Shown: positions 42,116 through 53,405, counted from the first letter of the stretch. The stretch: DNA of 64,000 nt from Chloromonas sp. AAM2 (GCA_004335635.1 QAXH01002209.1:1-64000), one strand, 5' to 3'. Numbers and translations are program-made. Notes: generated by a model not told the origin, from the letters alone.

Positions 42116-43252
42116 TCAAGTAGTCTCTGGCAGGCCCTGTGCACGCCATGCCTGCATGCCGCCTGCCAGCTGATGGACGTCTGTGTAACCCTGCGTCACA
42201 ACAACAATGATGCAGAGTGCAGCACTGTCTCCTTGTGGACCAACCGCTTGATCAACTGATTTGTTACATCAGGTCTGACACGTTCACTGATCAGCAAACT
42301 CTGCGCTCAATAACTGCACTTGGACCAGTGTAGGACCTGCCAATAGTGAGTGACACGGTGGTGGAACTCTGTGTGCCCCAGCACTTTGCCCCAGTGTGTC
42401 CCAGAACTGGCAAACTTCTTTTTTCTTGTACCCCTAACCTATTCAATGGACTCGAAGCTACAGCAGCGCGTGCTGTCCTCTGGCGACTTGGTTGATTGAC
42501 CAAGACACGCAACGTGTTCTGCGCTGGCTGTCTGTTGCCCCCCATTACTTGCCAAGGCAGTGTACCAGTGACATGCGGCCACCCGAGCACCTACCTTTTG
42601 TTTGAGCCATTTGAGTGCTCCAACCGACCTATGGGCACTCAGGCAGACAAGCAACATGGGCGTGTCCGCTTGCAAGCCCACAAGCACATCCTGCATTCTG
42701 TGGCCAACACAGCACGTGAAAGTAAGCCAATCTATGCAGTCGTGACCGGCCCAGCCTGCCCATTGCAGCCTGTTAATGCACGTAAGTGGAGACTGAATAG
42801 AACTTGCAACACACAAAAGCAACCATTCTTTTGGCAGAGCTGCGCGGCATTGTGCATGACTGCGCCGATTGCTGGCCTGTACCTTGACACACACCTGCTT
42901 CCAAACGACCAAGGAGGCAGGAATGACGCGTTGACTGCCCCTGCAATGTGCCCTGCCTTAAACTCGCCTTCTGTACGCACATCTATGATGCGTGGGGCGG
43001 CTGCGGAGCGCCTGCAGTTACACAGCAGAACCAGTGCTGCCCACTTGATCAACATCACAACACGAACATCATAAGCTTGACCAACAGTATGACCAACAGC
43101 ATTTGTTGCAAAAAAAAACAAGCCAGGTTTTCATTGCCTCGTGAGTTTTTCCAAGGCTGACTGGCCTGTCGGTTTCACTGAGAGCCATGCTGCGTGTTGA
43201 TATGTCTTGCACTTGAAGTGGTGACAGCTCAGGCACTGCAGGCAGGCAGGAG
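42116..43252 (-). CDS. Rhodanese-domain protein (single domain)
   Basis: Three secure exons on the minus strand: 43011-42905, 42690-42595 and 42190-42116. They encode PRIIDVRTEGEFKAGHIAGA followed by VNASFLPPWSFGS; then VLVGLQADTPMLLVCLSAHR; then GYTDVHQLAGGMQAWRAQGL and a stop. The active-site loop CLSAHR fits CxxxxR, so the catalytic Cys is present and sulfurtransferase activity is plausible. The second and third exons join in phase 0. The first and second do not join directly with the nearest donor, so a small exon or an alternative donor (…SRC|GTGTCA) is missing from the model. A frame reading VPELSPLQVQDIS just after an acceptor near 43252 looks like the usual lead-in to the domain. The true N-terminus was not found. 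A sulfurtransferase (STR)-type plastid protein is likely but unproven. Confidence 0.8.
42391..42428 (-). repeat. Copy of the GTTTGCCAGTTCTGGGACA dispersed repeat (minus)
   Basis: Reads GTCCCAGAACTGGCAAACTT then CTTTTTTCTT, inside the last intron of the rhodanese gene. Confidence 0.8.
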
Positions 43253-43988
43253 GGGATTTGGTCCTTGCTTTGCATGAATCATCTCAGCTGCTCCCAGGCT
43301 CATCAGAGCTCTCAACAAGTTGATACCACAAGTCTGTTAGAGCACACTCTTGAACATCTTGTAACAGACGAGTCTTGTAAGTCTAAGGCTCTCGTTGGCT
43401 TTGTCCTTGCCACGACCTGGCTGCAAGAGCCTTGCAAAGGGAAACAATTTCGCGGTTGACACTGGGCGCATGTCTTACCCTAGCTGACAGGTGGTGTGCA
43501 AGGATGACTGCTGTTAATTGCGACCGGGTCAGCAATTGTCCCATGACTGGTACTATGCATAGGGCTGTCAAGGTTGAGGTGTTGGAACATATGTCATGCA
43601 GTTACGAGGTGTCGTGATCGCCCACCTGAACCAAACGTCCACAGCCAGCTCATCGTGACTCCGTGCCACCTGCTCGCTGTGCCTAGGGCTGATGCGATGG
43701 GTGACAGGTGTGCAGAGGTCAGCCTTGGTCTCCCAGAGGTTAGACTGTGTTGTGAGTTTCGCACTGACAACTGACAATAGACATGTGCTGCTGTTCTTGC
43801 ACTGATCATGACAATTTGGTACGCACTCAAAATGTCCATGGTCTCTCCAATCAATTCAGCCCAATTCATCCACATAGGTCACTCCTGTTACTTCTTGGTA
43901 GACCAGGCTTGATCCAGGGTTGTTTCCGGGCCCCGGGGCAAGACACCGTCCTCGGCGTAAGAACGTCATCTGTGTCAGCGGTCGTGTC
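43253..43988. other. Divergent spacer between rhodanese and ATG5
   Basis: About 740 bp, with the first rhodanese exon(s) and both promoters probably inside. Frames up to 93 codons occur but none shows a domain or a clear transit peptide. Confidence 0.3.
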
Positions 43989-46900
43989 ATGCAAGACAAT
44001 TTCTCGCTGCCATCGAGCGCCGAGGACCCTCTCGCAACCACCTGGCGCTGCAAGCTGCCTGTGCGCGTGTGCCTGGCGCCAAACAGCATCAGCAGTCCCG
44101 TAGCGTTGCGGCCCTTCTACGTGGGTGTGCCATCAAGTCATTTGCATGTCTCATGCTGCTGCATGGGTGCATGTGCTGATAGGCCTCATGTGCAGGGTGT
44201 TGTTACAGCTTGTTACAGGTCCTGGATGGTAGTGCACAAGATGAATTTGAATCCCATCAACAACTCTGTCTTTCTTTATTGTCGACCACCAGGGTCCAGA
44301 GTCAAAACTCGATCCCATGCCCCTTCTTCCCACCACGTTTTCATGACCCAGGCTCTGGGGCTCAATGTTCAATCAGTGGGCTGATGCACGAATACCACTT
44401 CATTGCATGAGTACAGTACCACTGTGTATCAACCCTTCCGTGCACAGCGGCACCATTCGCTATGCAGCGTTGTGCGTTGCCCCATGAGCAATCAAACTCA
44501 TTCTATGCGCAATCCATTGTGTGTTGCACGTCACTGAAGTCGGTTGAGAATATCCAAAGCCTTGTGTGTTATGCGTTTCATGCAGTTGCTAGCAGCTCGC
44601 CAGAGCTACGTTTCATCCATCAGCACTGCGATTTGGCCCTCAGTACAGGTAGGCAGGGCCATGCAAAGCTTCCAAGCAGCATGGATAAGCATCACACAGG
44701 TGTAGGCCATGCAGAGGCGGAGGTTACGTGGAAGATGCTCAGTCAGGGGCCCTTGGTGCAGGTACTGCTTGTAGGCAGCATGGATAAGTATCATACATAT
44801 CTTCTGTTCCATTTGTGGGATGACGCAGGTGTAAGTACAGGTGTAGGCGTTGCGGTGGTGTTCCATGGGAGGTCATGTCAAACATGCCCACATGCCCACA
44901 CACATGCCCACACGCACATGCCCACATGCCCACATGCCCACACGCACATGCCCACACGCACAACACGTAAGCATAAACATGGTCAAGGAAGAGATGGCGG
45001 CGAAACGGCTGCACATGAAGGCCATGCAGCACAAAAGCCACGTGAGAAGAGGCTGGTAGAGCAAGCCTGCCATCGTATGCAATTACAAGGGTTCTGTGTG
45101 AAGGGCACAAGTGGCGCATGAGTTTGTTGATGCATGAGTTTGTCATGCCAGGCGTAGGCATGCCATGCACTTTCTGCTCTCCACTGCGTGCAGCACGTGT
45201 TGCCCAAGCTGCCAGGAAACGTGCTGCCCAGACCTTGGCTTGACTACAATGGCGTGCCCCTCAAAAGGTCAGCACGTGCAACACGTGGACACGTGCCAGA
45301 CCTGAATTTACTGATGCATGTTGTTCATGTCCATTGAGGCAGCAGCCCTTGTACTGCATCAAAACACGCATCATTTAAATGGTCAGAGCTGTCGCAGAAT
45401 CAGCGCTGGCACAGTACTTGATCAGCGACTGCAAAAGGTTCTTGCCAAGTCTGTGCACTGCTTCTGCTCCAAGTATGGTGTGTGCTGTCCATGTCCATGC
45501 GTGTGCTGTCCATGTCCATGCGTGTGCTGTCCATGTCCATGCGTGTGCTGTCCATGTCCATGTGTGCGCTGACCATGTGCATGTGTATGCTGTTCATGTT
45601 CTCCATGTCCATGTCCTGCATGTCCATGTACATTGTGTGCAGTACATTGCCAGTGGGTGTCCTATTCGACCTGTTAGTGCCCGTCAGTGATGGCTATGAA
45701 GGGGGCGCTGCCCTGCCCTGGGCCCTGACCCTGCACTACACACATGCGCCGCCAGAGGCCTCCGTCAGCTGGCTGGCCAGCCTACCGCCGCACACACTGT
45801 TCATGAACTCACTCAAGGTATGTGTGTGGGGTTCAGCTCCCGTTGCATCTCCTCATTGACAGTTTCGACACTTCAAGAAGCATGATGGGTTGATGTGAGA
45901 CACGGCACGCATTGAGAACGTTGTTGCAGTGGCGTAGAGATGACCTGGACGCAGTGGAAGTGTTCATGACCAGCTGAAAGGTCTTGCGTTGGTCTGACTA
46001 CCAGCACCATCTTCGTCTGTGCCTGATGGTCTACAACCCTTGCGTGCGCTTGTAGGAGGCGTGTCACATATGCAAGGGCGGGGAGGGCAGCGCAGCAGTG
46101 ATGCGCATGGAAGGCGTAGCGCAGGTGTGCATGGGTGCTACAGGCCTTTGCCATTTGCGATGCAGGGTCCCCATGCTCAGCCCAGCAGTAGGGGTTGGCC
46201 GGTTCATATCCGCACCCCTTCTTCCATAGCGCAGTGTTGTGTCGCGCTATAAAATAGAACATTCAGATCTCAATACTAGGATGCAACAAGTCTACTTGTT
46301 GGTGTGATATTCTGAGCGTGTTTCCATTGAACAATGTGTGACATGGGCTGTGGGCACCGGCAGCAAGGACATGCATGGGCAGAGCACTATCTGCGGGTAA
46401 GGCACACAATGTGACGCATGCAAGGTTGCAATCTGCGCTGACGATATTTTGAGCATGCAACGCAGGCATTGCGGAGCATGTCACCCGTGCCTGGTGCAAT
46501 TCCCCTTCCATGCGTGCTGTTGCGCATGCAGGATGCGTTGTGGTCTGCAGTTGAGAAGTGCGACGTGGCCCAGTACGTTTCTTCCCTCTCCTCCCTGAGG
46601 GTGGTGCCCAGTGCTAGGTCCCAGGGGGCTTTGCCCGCTGCCATACCCATACGACTGCTCATGAGGCAGCCAGCCAACCAGCAACATGCAGGTGAGAAAC
46701 GACTGTGTACAACCATGCTGTGGCGCCAGAATTGCAACAGGCCGCTCAACAGTCTGTTCTGCCAACTCGCCATGCTTGAGCTGATATTCCTTATGAGTCT
46801 GACGGAGGGCGCCTTGAACCTCTTCACATGAAGCCAGACTCCATCCAACCACGCTGCAGATTGTCAGGCTCAGGCCAAGACCATTTAATTGTTCTGTCCA

Positions 46901-48045
46901 GTACCCCCCAGTTTTTCCTGTGTGAAGCGGAAAGGTTCCCAAACCATGGGTTTGTTGCTACTCAGAGCGTCATCAGAGCGTCTTAGCGTCATCAGAGCGT
47001 CTTTACGGAGTGTGCCAGCCAGCAGGTCATCTTTGAGCTGAGCAACTTCACCGACACTTCTGAGTACACGCCACTTGCTTGTCACAGTTGTGATCCTGGC
47101 CTTATTTGTTGTCTGGTTTCATGTTACAGGCACGCTTGCATGCCACACTGGCATCTTGACCTTGGCTCCTTGACGAAGTCTGGTGGCCTGGTGCTTCATG
47201 TGCTATGTGCAGGAGAGGCAGTGGTACCAGGGCCGTCAGATGCGGGCGTGTGGGACAGCGTTGTGTGCACCTCCCGCCCCATACCCGCATGCACACCCTC
47301 GTGCGCATGGACCACACTGGGCGACCTCATGCACGCCATGCTACCCGCGCTCTTCCCTGAGCCCACACCACACCCAGCAGGCCCACTGCCTGTGGTTCAG
47401 CTTGCTGAAGCAGCACCAGTGCTTCAAGCTGAAAGCCGAGCAGTAGATGATGCAGTGGTGCAGCAAGCTGTGGATGGTGATGCAGGTTTGCACGAGTCTA
47501 AGGCAGGCGCCGGTGAGACAGTTGTTTCGGTTGGATCGGTAACAGATGGGGCTGCGCAGGCACTTGATCCCGTGGTGCAGTCAGCTGTGCAGTCACGTGC
47601 ATCAGTGGATCAGAATCAAGGCATGCAGTCACCTGATGGCACTGGTTTAGCAGCAGAAAACTCTTCAGCAGCAGGGCCTATCCTTGAAGGGGACGGCAAC
47701 GAGTTTCAGTCAGCCAGCCTAATCTTGCAGCCACCAGCTGATGCATCATCCCAGCAGGGGGCTGCTGAAAGCACAGGCCAACCGGCACAGTCAGGGCAGC
47801 AGGGCATACCGTCACTACTCACCATCCCCCTCACAGTCAGCTTGACAATACCAGGCAGGGAACGGCTTCAAGGCACAGGTGACCATGATGTGCAAACGCA
47901 TGGGTCTGCGTTGTGTGAGTGGCGTGTGTGTGGGGTTCAGCCGCCGCTTGACACGCCAGTTGCATGGTTGCATGCGCACATGCACGCACCTGACTACTTT
48001 CTCTACGTTGTAGTGCGTGCTGATGCACACATACATCACCGGTGA
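43989..48045 (+). CDS. ATG5: Autophagy protein ATG5
   Basis: ATG5 is conjugated to ATG12 and, with ATG16, promotes ATG8 lipidation on the phagophore. Seven exons: 43989-44120, 44586-44648, 45194-45267, 45643-45817, 46056-46124, 46532-46691, 47213-48045; 501 residues, all phases agree. Landmarks: TWRCKLPVRVCLAP (N-terminal UblA strand), LLAARQSYVSS, RPWLDYNGVPLKS, LPVGVLFDLLVPVSDGYEGG, FMNSLKEACHICKGG with the Lys that accepts ATG12, AQDALWSAVEKCDVAQYVSS, IPIRLLMRQP, and the C-terminal VCGVQPPLDTPVAWLHAHMH ending FLYVVVRADAHIHHR. Known plant ATG5 is about 340 residues. The excess is a ~150-residue Ala/Gln/Ser-rich insertion in exon 7 between LPALFPEP and the UblB end. The start is the first in-frame ATG before the conserved strand. 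A TGTAA lies 67 bases after the stop. Confidence 0.92.
44876..44964 (+). repeat. CCCACATG/CCCACACGCACATG simple repeat
   Basis: Variants of CCCACATG and CCCACACGCACATG repeat about nine times in the second ATG5 intron. Confidence 0.85.
45481..45566 (+). repeat. 21-bp minisatellite in an ATG5 intron
   Basis: TGTGCTGTCCATGTCCATGC plus one base repeats four times with a period of 21 bp, then degenerates to 45630. The intron carrying it ends at the exon-4 acceptor at 45642. Confidence 0.9.
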
Positions 48046-49416
48046 GGTGAGGTTTGCTTGATCAGTCCAATGCTTCCACATGACGGTACCTGCGCTCAAT
48101 CGCTGCCAAACTGTAATGCGCATTGAAACATATTTCAGGTGGCGATTGCACATCACACCTGGTGTGCGGATGCCACAGTTCTCAGCACCAATGCTGTACT
48201 GGACAACAGCAACTGCCATGCGATTGTTGCGCTGTGCTTCCAGCGTTTTGATGACTGTGTGAAAATGTTGGTTTGAAAATATGAGTGTATCTGGTGTGCG
48301 CAGACCACTGCTTCATTTGGGTTACACACGGACATGCGACGGTACTATGACAACAGTAGGACTCTCCAGATGTCTGGCATGCACACAAATTCCTTACCAT
48401 GACCACGCCACACAGTCAAACGTACATATCAGCAGAAGTTATGTCGTCAGTGACTTATAAAAGCTTGGCTGCATCTTGCAACAGCCAATCGGCAGCAACC
48501 AATCGATGCCACCCTTCAGCAGAGTAAAGCATGATCTGGTCACAAACTAACCAACAGGCGTGTTCGTGGTTTTGCGCTGTGTATCGTGCAGCCTCTTCAT
48601 GCACAGCTCGCAGAACAGAGCCATGAAGGCATGCTGATCGGACACGTCTGCAGACTAAGCACCCCAATCCGAGCCTGATCAAGAATTGTTCTGATGAACT
48701 GCCAGGCAGCCTTCTTTGCATCAGCTTTGTCTCTTCACACTGGCATACAAGGCAACAGTCAGGATGGCAGAGAAGTGAAACCTACGGCTTGCCATGTCGT
48801 GAAAGCTCATGGTGCAGCACACCACACGTGACTGCGTCAGCCAAAAGAAACAAGAAAGCCAAGGCACAGCTTAGTCTACCTGGCCTTCACGCAACCAGCC
48901 TTGCAGAGTCCGGATACCTCGTGGGGCTCTTGCTCCACCCATGCGCATTGGCAGATGATGGCAGCACAGACCAACTGTTCTGAAAGCAAAACAACCGCAA
49001 TCACAACTCTATCTGCTTTGTGCTGGCCAGCCATCTTCTGGCGAGTGTGTGTCCATACCATGTGACACCATCTGCCTGTGTTTGGCGATGATTGCCAAGT
49101 GAGGAGAGTGTGCCATCTCAGTGTGCACAGCTGGTGATGCGCCAGCCCACCAGCCCAACTGAGGCACGTAGGCAGAGATCACCTGCCAGCGTCATAGACA
49201 CCAAGGCAACCAGTGGACGCTGGCATCATCCACGAACGCTGAGAGAACGTTAATCTGTCTCTGAGGAGCAGTCAAGCTTCCTTAGCGCCTGTCCCGCGAT
49301 GCTGCAAATCCAATGTCTGTAAGCCAAGGAGGGAGTAGTGTTAGACTGTCCCTGAGACGTTAAGCGTCCTTAGCACCTGCAACACACATTGGCTTGTAGT
49401 CCCTGTAGGCCGCTGC
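48046..49416. other. Convergent intergenic region, no gene recognised
   Basis: About 1.4 kb between the ends of ATG5 and the minus-strand plastid protein gene. A TGTAA at 48112-48116 probably serves ATG5. An 88-codon minus frame (48455-48721) has plausible composition but no domain or splice partners. Nothing else is recognisable. Confidence 0.4.
48112..48116 (+). terminator. TGTAA poly(A) signal after ATG5
   Basis: TGTAA begins 67 bases past the ATG5 stop, at a usual distance for green algae. Confidence 0.45.
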
Positions 49417-51004
49417 TCACAGACCCCTGGTGCCCTGTGTCTGGCCGTCACGCGGAGCCCGTGTGCGGGGGCCGACGGGCGGCAGGTCGTCCGACTCATC
49501 CAGAAACTGCGGGCTCACGGGGGGCTTCTCGCGCCGCTTGGGCAGGGGTGCTCGCACCCGCTCGCTATCCTGCGCCCCCTGCTTCTTGCCCTGAACATAC
49601 ACACACATACACATCAATCAAGAACATACACGTAGATGTCTGACATTCTGATGTTCAGATACATGATATGGTGTGACAGCCAGCCATAATTGTACCCTGG
49701 CCTAGGCTTCCAGTGAAAGCTTTATTTCTAGCCTAGCCCTGCAGTAAAACCCAGGCTAACCCCAGACTGAACCTATCCCACAGAATCTGGGGTGGTAGTA
49801 AGCCATGCATTGACATGATGATGGATGCAGCAGACAATCATGACTGCTGTGCGGTTTCTGCTTGCTGCCTCGTCCATTCCACTGCCTGTCTATGACACGG
49901 CATGGCAAGCTGCAGCCATACCACCAGAACGGCTTGGCATGCAAAGCTTACATGCACCCAGGCAATGGGAACGTATGAAGCTGTACTTACAGTAGCCCGG
50001 GTTGCCCATGGGTGGTTGTCAGGCAGCTCAATGTCCTCCAAGGTGAACTTCTCATCACCCCTGTGGATATGTAAGTGTATTTACATGGTGTTCATGCAGT
50101 ACTGGAACTGTGGAAGTGTGCACAATGCATGGCAAGCATGTTATTCTGGCACTCATCCCAGTACCCGAGATCGCTGCGGTGAGTGAGTGAGTGTGTGTTT
50201 ATCACATCTGTGTCGTCCTACAAGTGGAACAGAAGATGGCGTAAACATAAATCGCGCATCTGCATGTCTCGCTCGGCCATGATTTAAATCAGGAAACCTG
50301 CCAATCCCCTTCTAATGGTGTAAATCTGTGGATGAGTACTCATACAATACTGATAATGCGGAAGTGTGCACGTGCATGGAAAGCATGCATGCTGCTCTTT
50401 GAATGGCAACACAGAGTTCAAAAAAAGCATGGCTTACCGTTCCTTCAAGCGCCGCTCACGTGCAGCTGCAATCTGTGCTTCAGACAAGCTGGGCATTGGC
50501 GTGGTGTTCACATTCTTCATGACATCTGCATGAGCGGCGGTGGGAGTGCTAGAACAGGGAGGTGACATGCGCATGGGAAAAGCGCGAAAGGCATGGCATG
50601 AAGGTTACGAGCCCAGGCAGCTGTTCGACATGCGAAGACCCACCACTTGCGAATAAATCCCTGCGAAATCCATTCTGTCCTCTGTGGCTCTGAATGTCGA
50701 GCCGATTGGAGGGCCTGCGTGTCAACAGCAGGGCTAGGGCTTTCCAAACCACAGACGATACTCGTGAGGGCGCAGGGCTTGCTCAACCAATAGGCACGCA
50801 CCTGAACTTATCACTGAGCTTTTTCAGTACCAAGACTGCCGCTAACCCCATAGCTGCATAGCCAGCAACAGCAGGAGCGGACGGCCCAGCGGGTTGGGGA
50901 GCCTCACGCACGCTCACTGACAACCTGAATGCTTGACCATTGCCAGAAGACGTTGCACGGCAGGCAAGTCGTGTGCCCCGAGCTGACTGGGTGAGGAGCG
51001 CCAT
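49417..51004 (-). CDS. Unidentified membrane protein with plastid-type presequence
   Basis: Exons 51004-50802, 50548-50438, 50060-49991 and 49590-49417 encode 185 residues; the exon-2 acceptor CTGTTCTAG at 50549 was chosen because it is the one that keeps the frame. The N-terminus MALLTQSARGTRLACRATSS is a good chloroplast transit candidate. One membrane span follows (AVAGYAAMGLAAVLVLKKL). After it comes a hydrophilic tail with SLSEAQIAAARERRLKER, then EKFTLEDIELPDNHPWATRA, and a basic/proline-rich end (PLPKRREKPPVSPQFLDES). One span plus a stromal tail suggests a small thylakoid or envelope protein. I do not recognise the family. Coding status is supported by four matching exons and clean phases. 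Confidence 0.7.
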
Positions 51005-51570
51005 GACCCCGCCTGCTGATACCTACTCGCACCACGATACGTCCCAGTGCGGTTCTCTGCTGCCTGTGCGTTGGATTTCTGATAAGCGAGGCTCACTGCA
51101 GTCGCACCTGTCAAGCAATTCAATTCTTCACATCGGCCGTTGTTTGGAAACCGCAGTGTCTGCTGATGTGGCTGTGGAAGAGCGTAAATTGCTGAGACTG
51201 GTGTCAGGTGTCAGTTGTCAGGTGTCCGAGAAAGGAGCAGGGCTTATAACTGTGCTGTTCCTCTGGAGAGATGGATAGCAAGATGCTTGATCTGCGACAC
51301 AATCACCATAAGGCTAAGTTCAAGCCAATGCTCACATTGTAATGATGGTAACGTTACCTTCTTACAGTTACCTGTATTCTATGTTCAAGCCAATGCTCAT
51401 AGTATGGTCACCCTGGAGCAACGCACATGTATAAAGTACAGTGACGGTCCCTTTATCCAACCACCATCATCCACTTACTGGTTGACGTTCGTGAACCTTG
51501 ACAGGAAGCCCGGTCGTGCAGAAGCCCGGTCGTGTTTCAGCTGTGCTACCTAGAAGCAGTTAAACCATGA

Positions 51571-51706
51571 AGGATGATCGGATACTGGGACGATTGGAAA
51601 TAGGGCATGTCACTGTGTGCTACAAGCTACTACAGACGCTTGATCTGTGACTCGGTCCCCTTACAGCTGAAAAGAAGTTTGCCAGTTCTGGGACAATTTT
51701 TGTCTG
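51571..51706 (+). repeat. Two dispersed repeats side by side
   Basis: The 46-bp repeat ending GGAAATAGGGCATGTCACTGT (51571-51617) is followed 50 bp later by AAAAGAAGTTTGCCAGTTCT and GGGACAATTTTTGTC (51669-51706). The first also occurs at 13121-13166. Confidence 0.8.
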
Positions 51707-52191
51707 GTGTTACTGAGTCGGTGAGTTGGTCGTGTTGTGACCCAGTCATGACTAGTGTTTTGTGAGAGTGGAACCTGTTGGGCAGACGATAGTGGTAACG
51801 GGTTAGCGCTTGAACACAAGAGACACGAAATTACGTTAACAAAATGACACAAAATTACGTTAACCAGCCGTCCTGCCAACAGCAGTGCCACAGCACGTAA
51901 CACACTCAATGTGCTCATATATGCACTTATTACACTGCTCATATTCTCATGTATAGAGAGAAGCGGGTCAGTCTCATGATGATGCACTGTCGATACTGGG
52001 ACAGAGTGAGGCCACACATGTTGGCTTGCCAGCACACAGTCTCATCACACACAGACTGCACACACTGAAATGCAATCAATACCAACCAAGACCATAGGAA
52101 CCACTGTCCCCATGTAACGCTAAGCATTCTTTAGGGCAGAAAAATATAATACACGCCCTAACCTGCATAACGCGTGGCAGCACCTGCGTCA

Positions 52192-52435
52192 TCCAACAGC
52201 GCCTCGAGGAAGAAGAAGAGACCCACTATGTCAAACGAAGCAGCAGAAGAAGCGCCACCCACTGGACGAAGGGCAGACGCCACCCCCCGATGCACCTTTA
52301 TTGGCAGAGCGAACAAAAAGAGAGAACTGGAACTGGAAACAGGCTGTGGGACGTCTCCGGGCGCAGCACACAAATTTGCTTAAAAGAGTGAAGCAGCTGG
52401 AACACTTGGTGGCGACTTACATTACCGACTTCTGA
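52192..52435 (+). other. Orphan open frame with coiled-coil end
   Basis: A frame without an ATG ends at a TGA at 52433-52435. Its last part reads DAPLLAERTKRENWNWKQAV followed by GRLRAQHTNLLKRVKQLEHL and VATYITDF, a regular amphipathic heptad pattern. Twenty bases further on begins the 50-bp sequence also found beside the polymerase relic at 40262. It is probably a fragment of a mobile element rather than a host gene, but no family is recognised. Confidence 0.35.
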
Positions 52436-52454
52436 AGCACACCGGTCATGTTGA

Positions 52455-52505
52455 CAATGTAGTTCTTATCTCCTGGTTTGCTGTCCCAGAAGTGGCAGTG
52501 CAGCA
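52455..52505 (+). repeat. 50-bp sequence shared with 40262-40311
   Basis: GTAGTTCTTATCTCCTGGTT and then TGCTGTCCCAGAAGTGGCAG; same strand as the copy at 40262. Confidence 0.8.
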
Positions 52506-52590
52506 CACTGTAACAACCGCACACACAACACTATACATAATCACACTTTACAACACACATCACCAACACTGGTTCCTGGCGATATTGCCA

Positions 52591-52620
52591 GGTATTGTCC
52601 CAGAACTGGCAAACTTGGAA
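52591..52620 (-). repeat. Copy of the GTTTGCCAGTTCTGGGACA dispersed repeat (minus)
   Basis: ATTGTCCCAGAACTGGCAAA then CTTGG, an exact match to the core on the minus strand. Just upstream an imperfect second hit reads ATATTGCCAGG. Confidence 0.8.
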
Positions 52621-52800
52621 AAATGAGGTTGCTGTGTTAAAGCTCAAGTTGATAGTCACTGTACCTGGGGTAAAGCAACCGTAGCCCCTTGAAAGATGTA
52701 ATTGTTTTACATCGCCATTTTTTGGGGTAGATTTTGGCAAGCTGTTGAGATATGACGTTTGAGAAAGAATGAACATTGACTCAGTCATTTTTTAAGGCTA

Positions 52801-52925
52801 ATTTGGCTCTCATGGGTTTGCGGTCAGGATAGCAACCGGGGGGGTTCGCCACCACCATTACCATTCAGGTGGTCATAATTCCCTTCACTTGTAGGTTGGA
52901 CGGGTTGGAGTTCCTCACCTCTTGT
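52801..52925 (+). repeat. Copy of a 130-bp interspersed repeat
   Basis: Third copy of the family at 37389-37519 and 41599-41733, with slightly more divergence (GGGTTGGAGTTCCTCACCTC). Confidence 0.8.
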
Positions 52926-53048
52926 AAGATTTACACATGCAAACAAAGTGCACAAAGCACATGTATAAAGTGATGCCAAACATGATTAGGCTTACATGGA
53001 TGTGGAATCCATTGCGACAAGGACAAGGATGCTCCAATGTTGACACAC

Positions 53049-53083
53049 AAGAATTGTCCCAGAACTGGCAAACAGCTTTTTTG
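53049..53083 (-). repeat. Copy of the GTTTGCCAGTTCTGGGACA dispersed repeat (minus)
   Basis: GAATTGTCCCAGAACTGGCA then AACAGCTTTTTTG, with the T run after the core as in the other minus copies. Confidence 0.8.
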
Positions 53084-53405
53084 AACAGTGCGGTTCATGC
53101 TTACACGAACATGAGCTGCCTGTGCTGCGCCTGTTCCATGTGGCTGCTGCCAGACACGCTGGTATATCCATGAGCATAATAATTTCCATTGAGAAGTTAC
53201 AATTAGAGGAGGAGAGAACAGGGCGTCATGGCACTAACATTCCATCCATTTTTCAATCCTTCAAGACAAATGATGCAAACAGCAAGAGGGGTGCAGAACA
53301 AAACACAACACAAATTCCTCAGTTCACTGGTGTCAGCGACTGTCGCGCAGAAATGATGCGAATTGAACCCTCGCGCTTGCAAAAGTTGTTGAATTGACAT
53401 AATAA

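Larger units (their letters stand above)
51005..53405. other. Repeat-rich intergenic region
   Basis: About 2.4 kb without a recognised host gene. Copies of four dispersed repeat families and one orphan coiled-coil frame lie here and are listed separately. The remainder, including 51260-51540 and 51720-52150, shows nothing identifiable. Confidence 0.5.

Noticed and set aside
44876..45630. Possible CRISPR-like array of short repeats
   Set aside because: Units are contiguous tandem repeats without spacers, inside eukaryotic introns.
48455..48721. 88-codon minus-strand frame with moderately gene-like composition
   Set aside because: No domain or partner exon was found, so it was left as unsupported.
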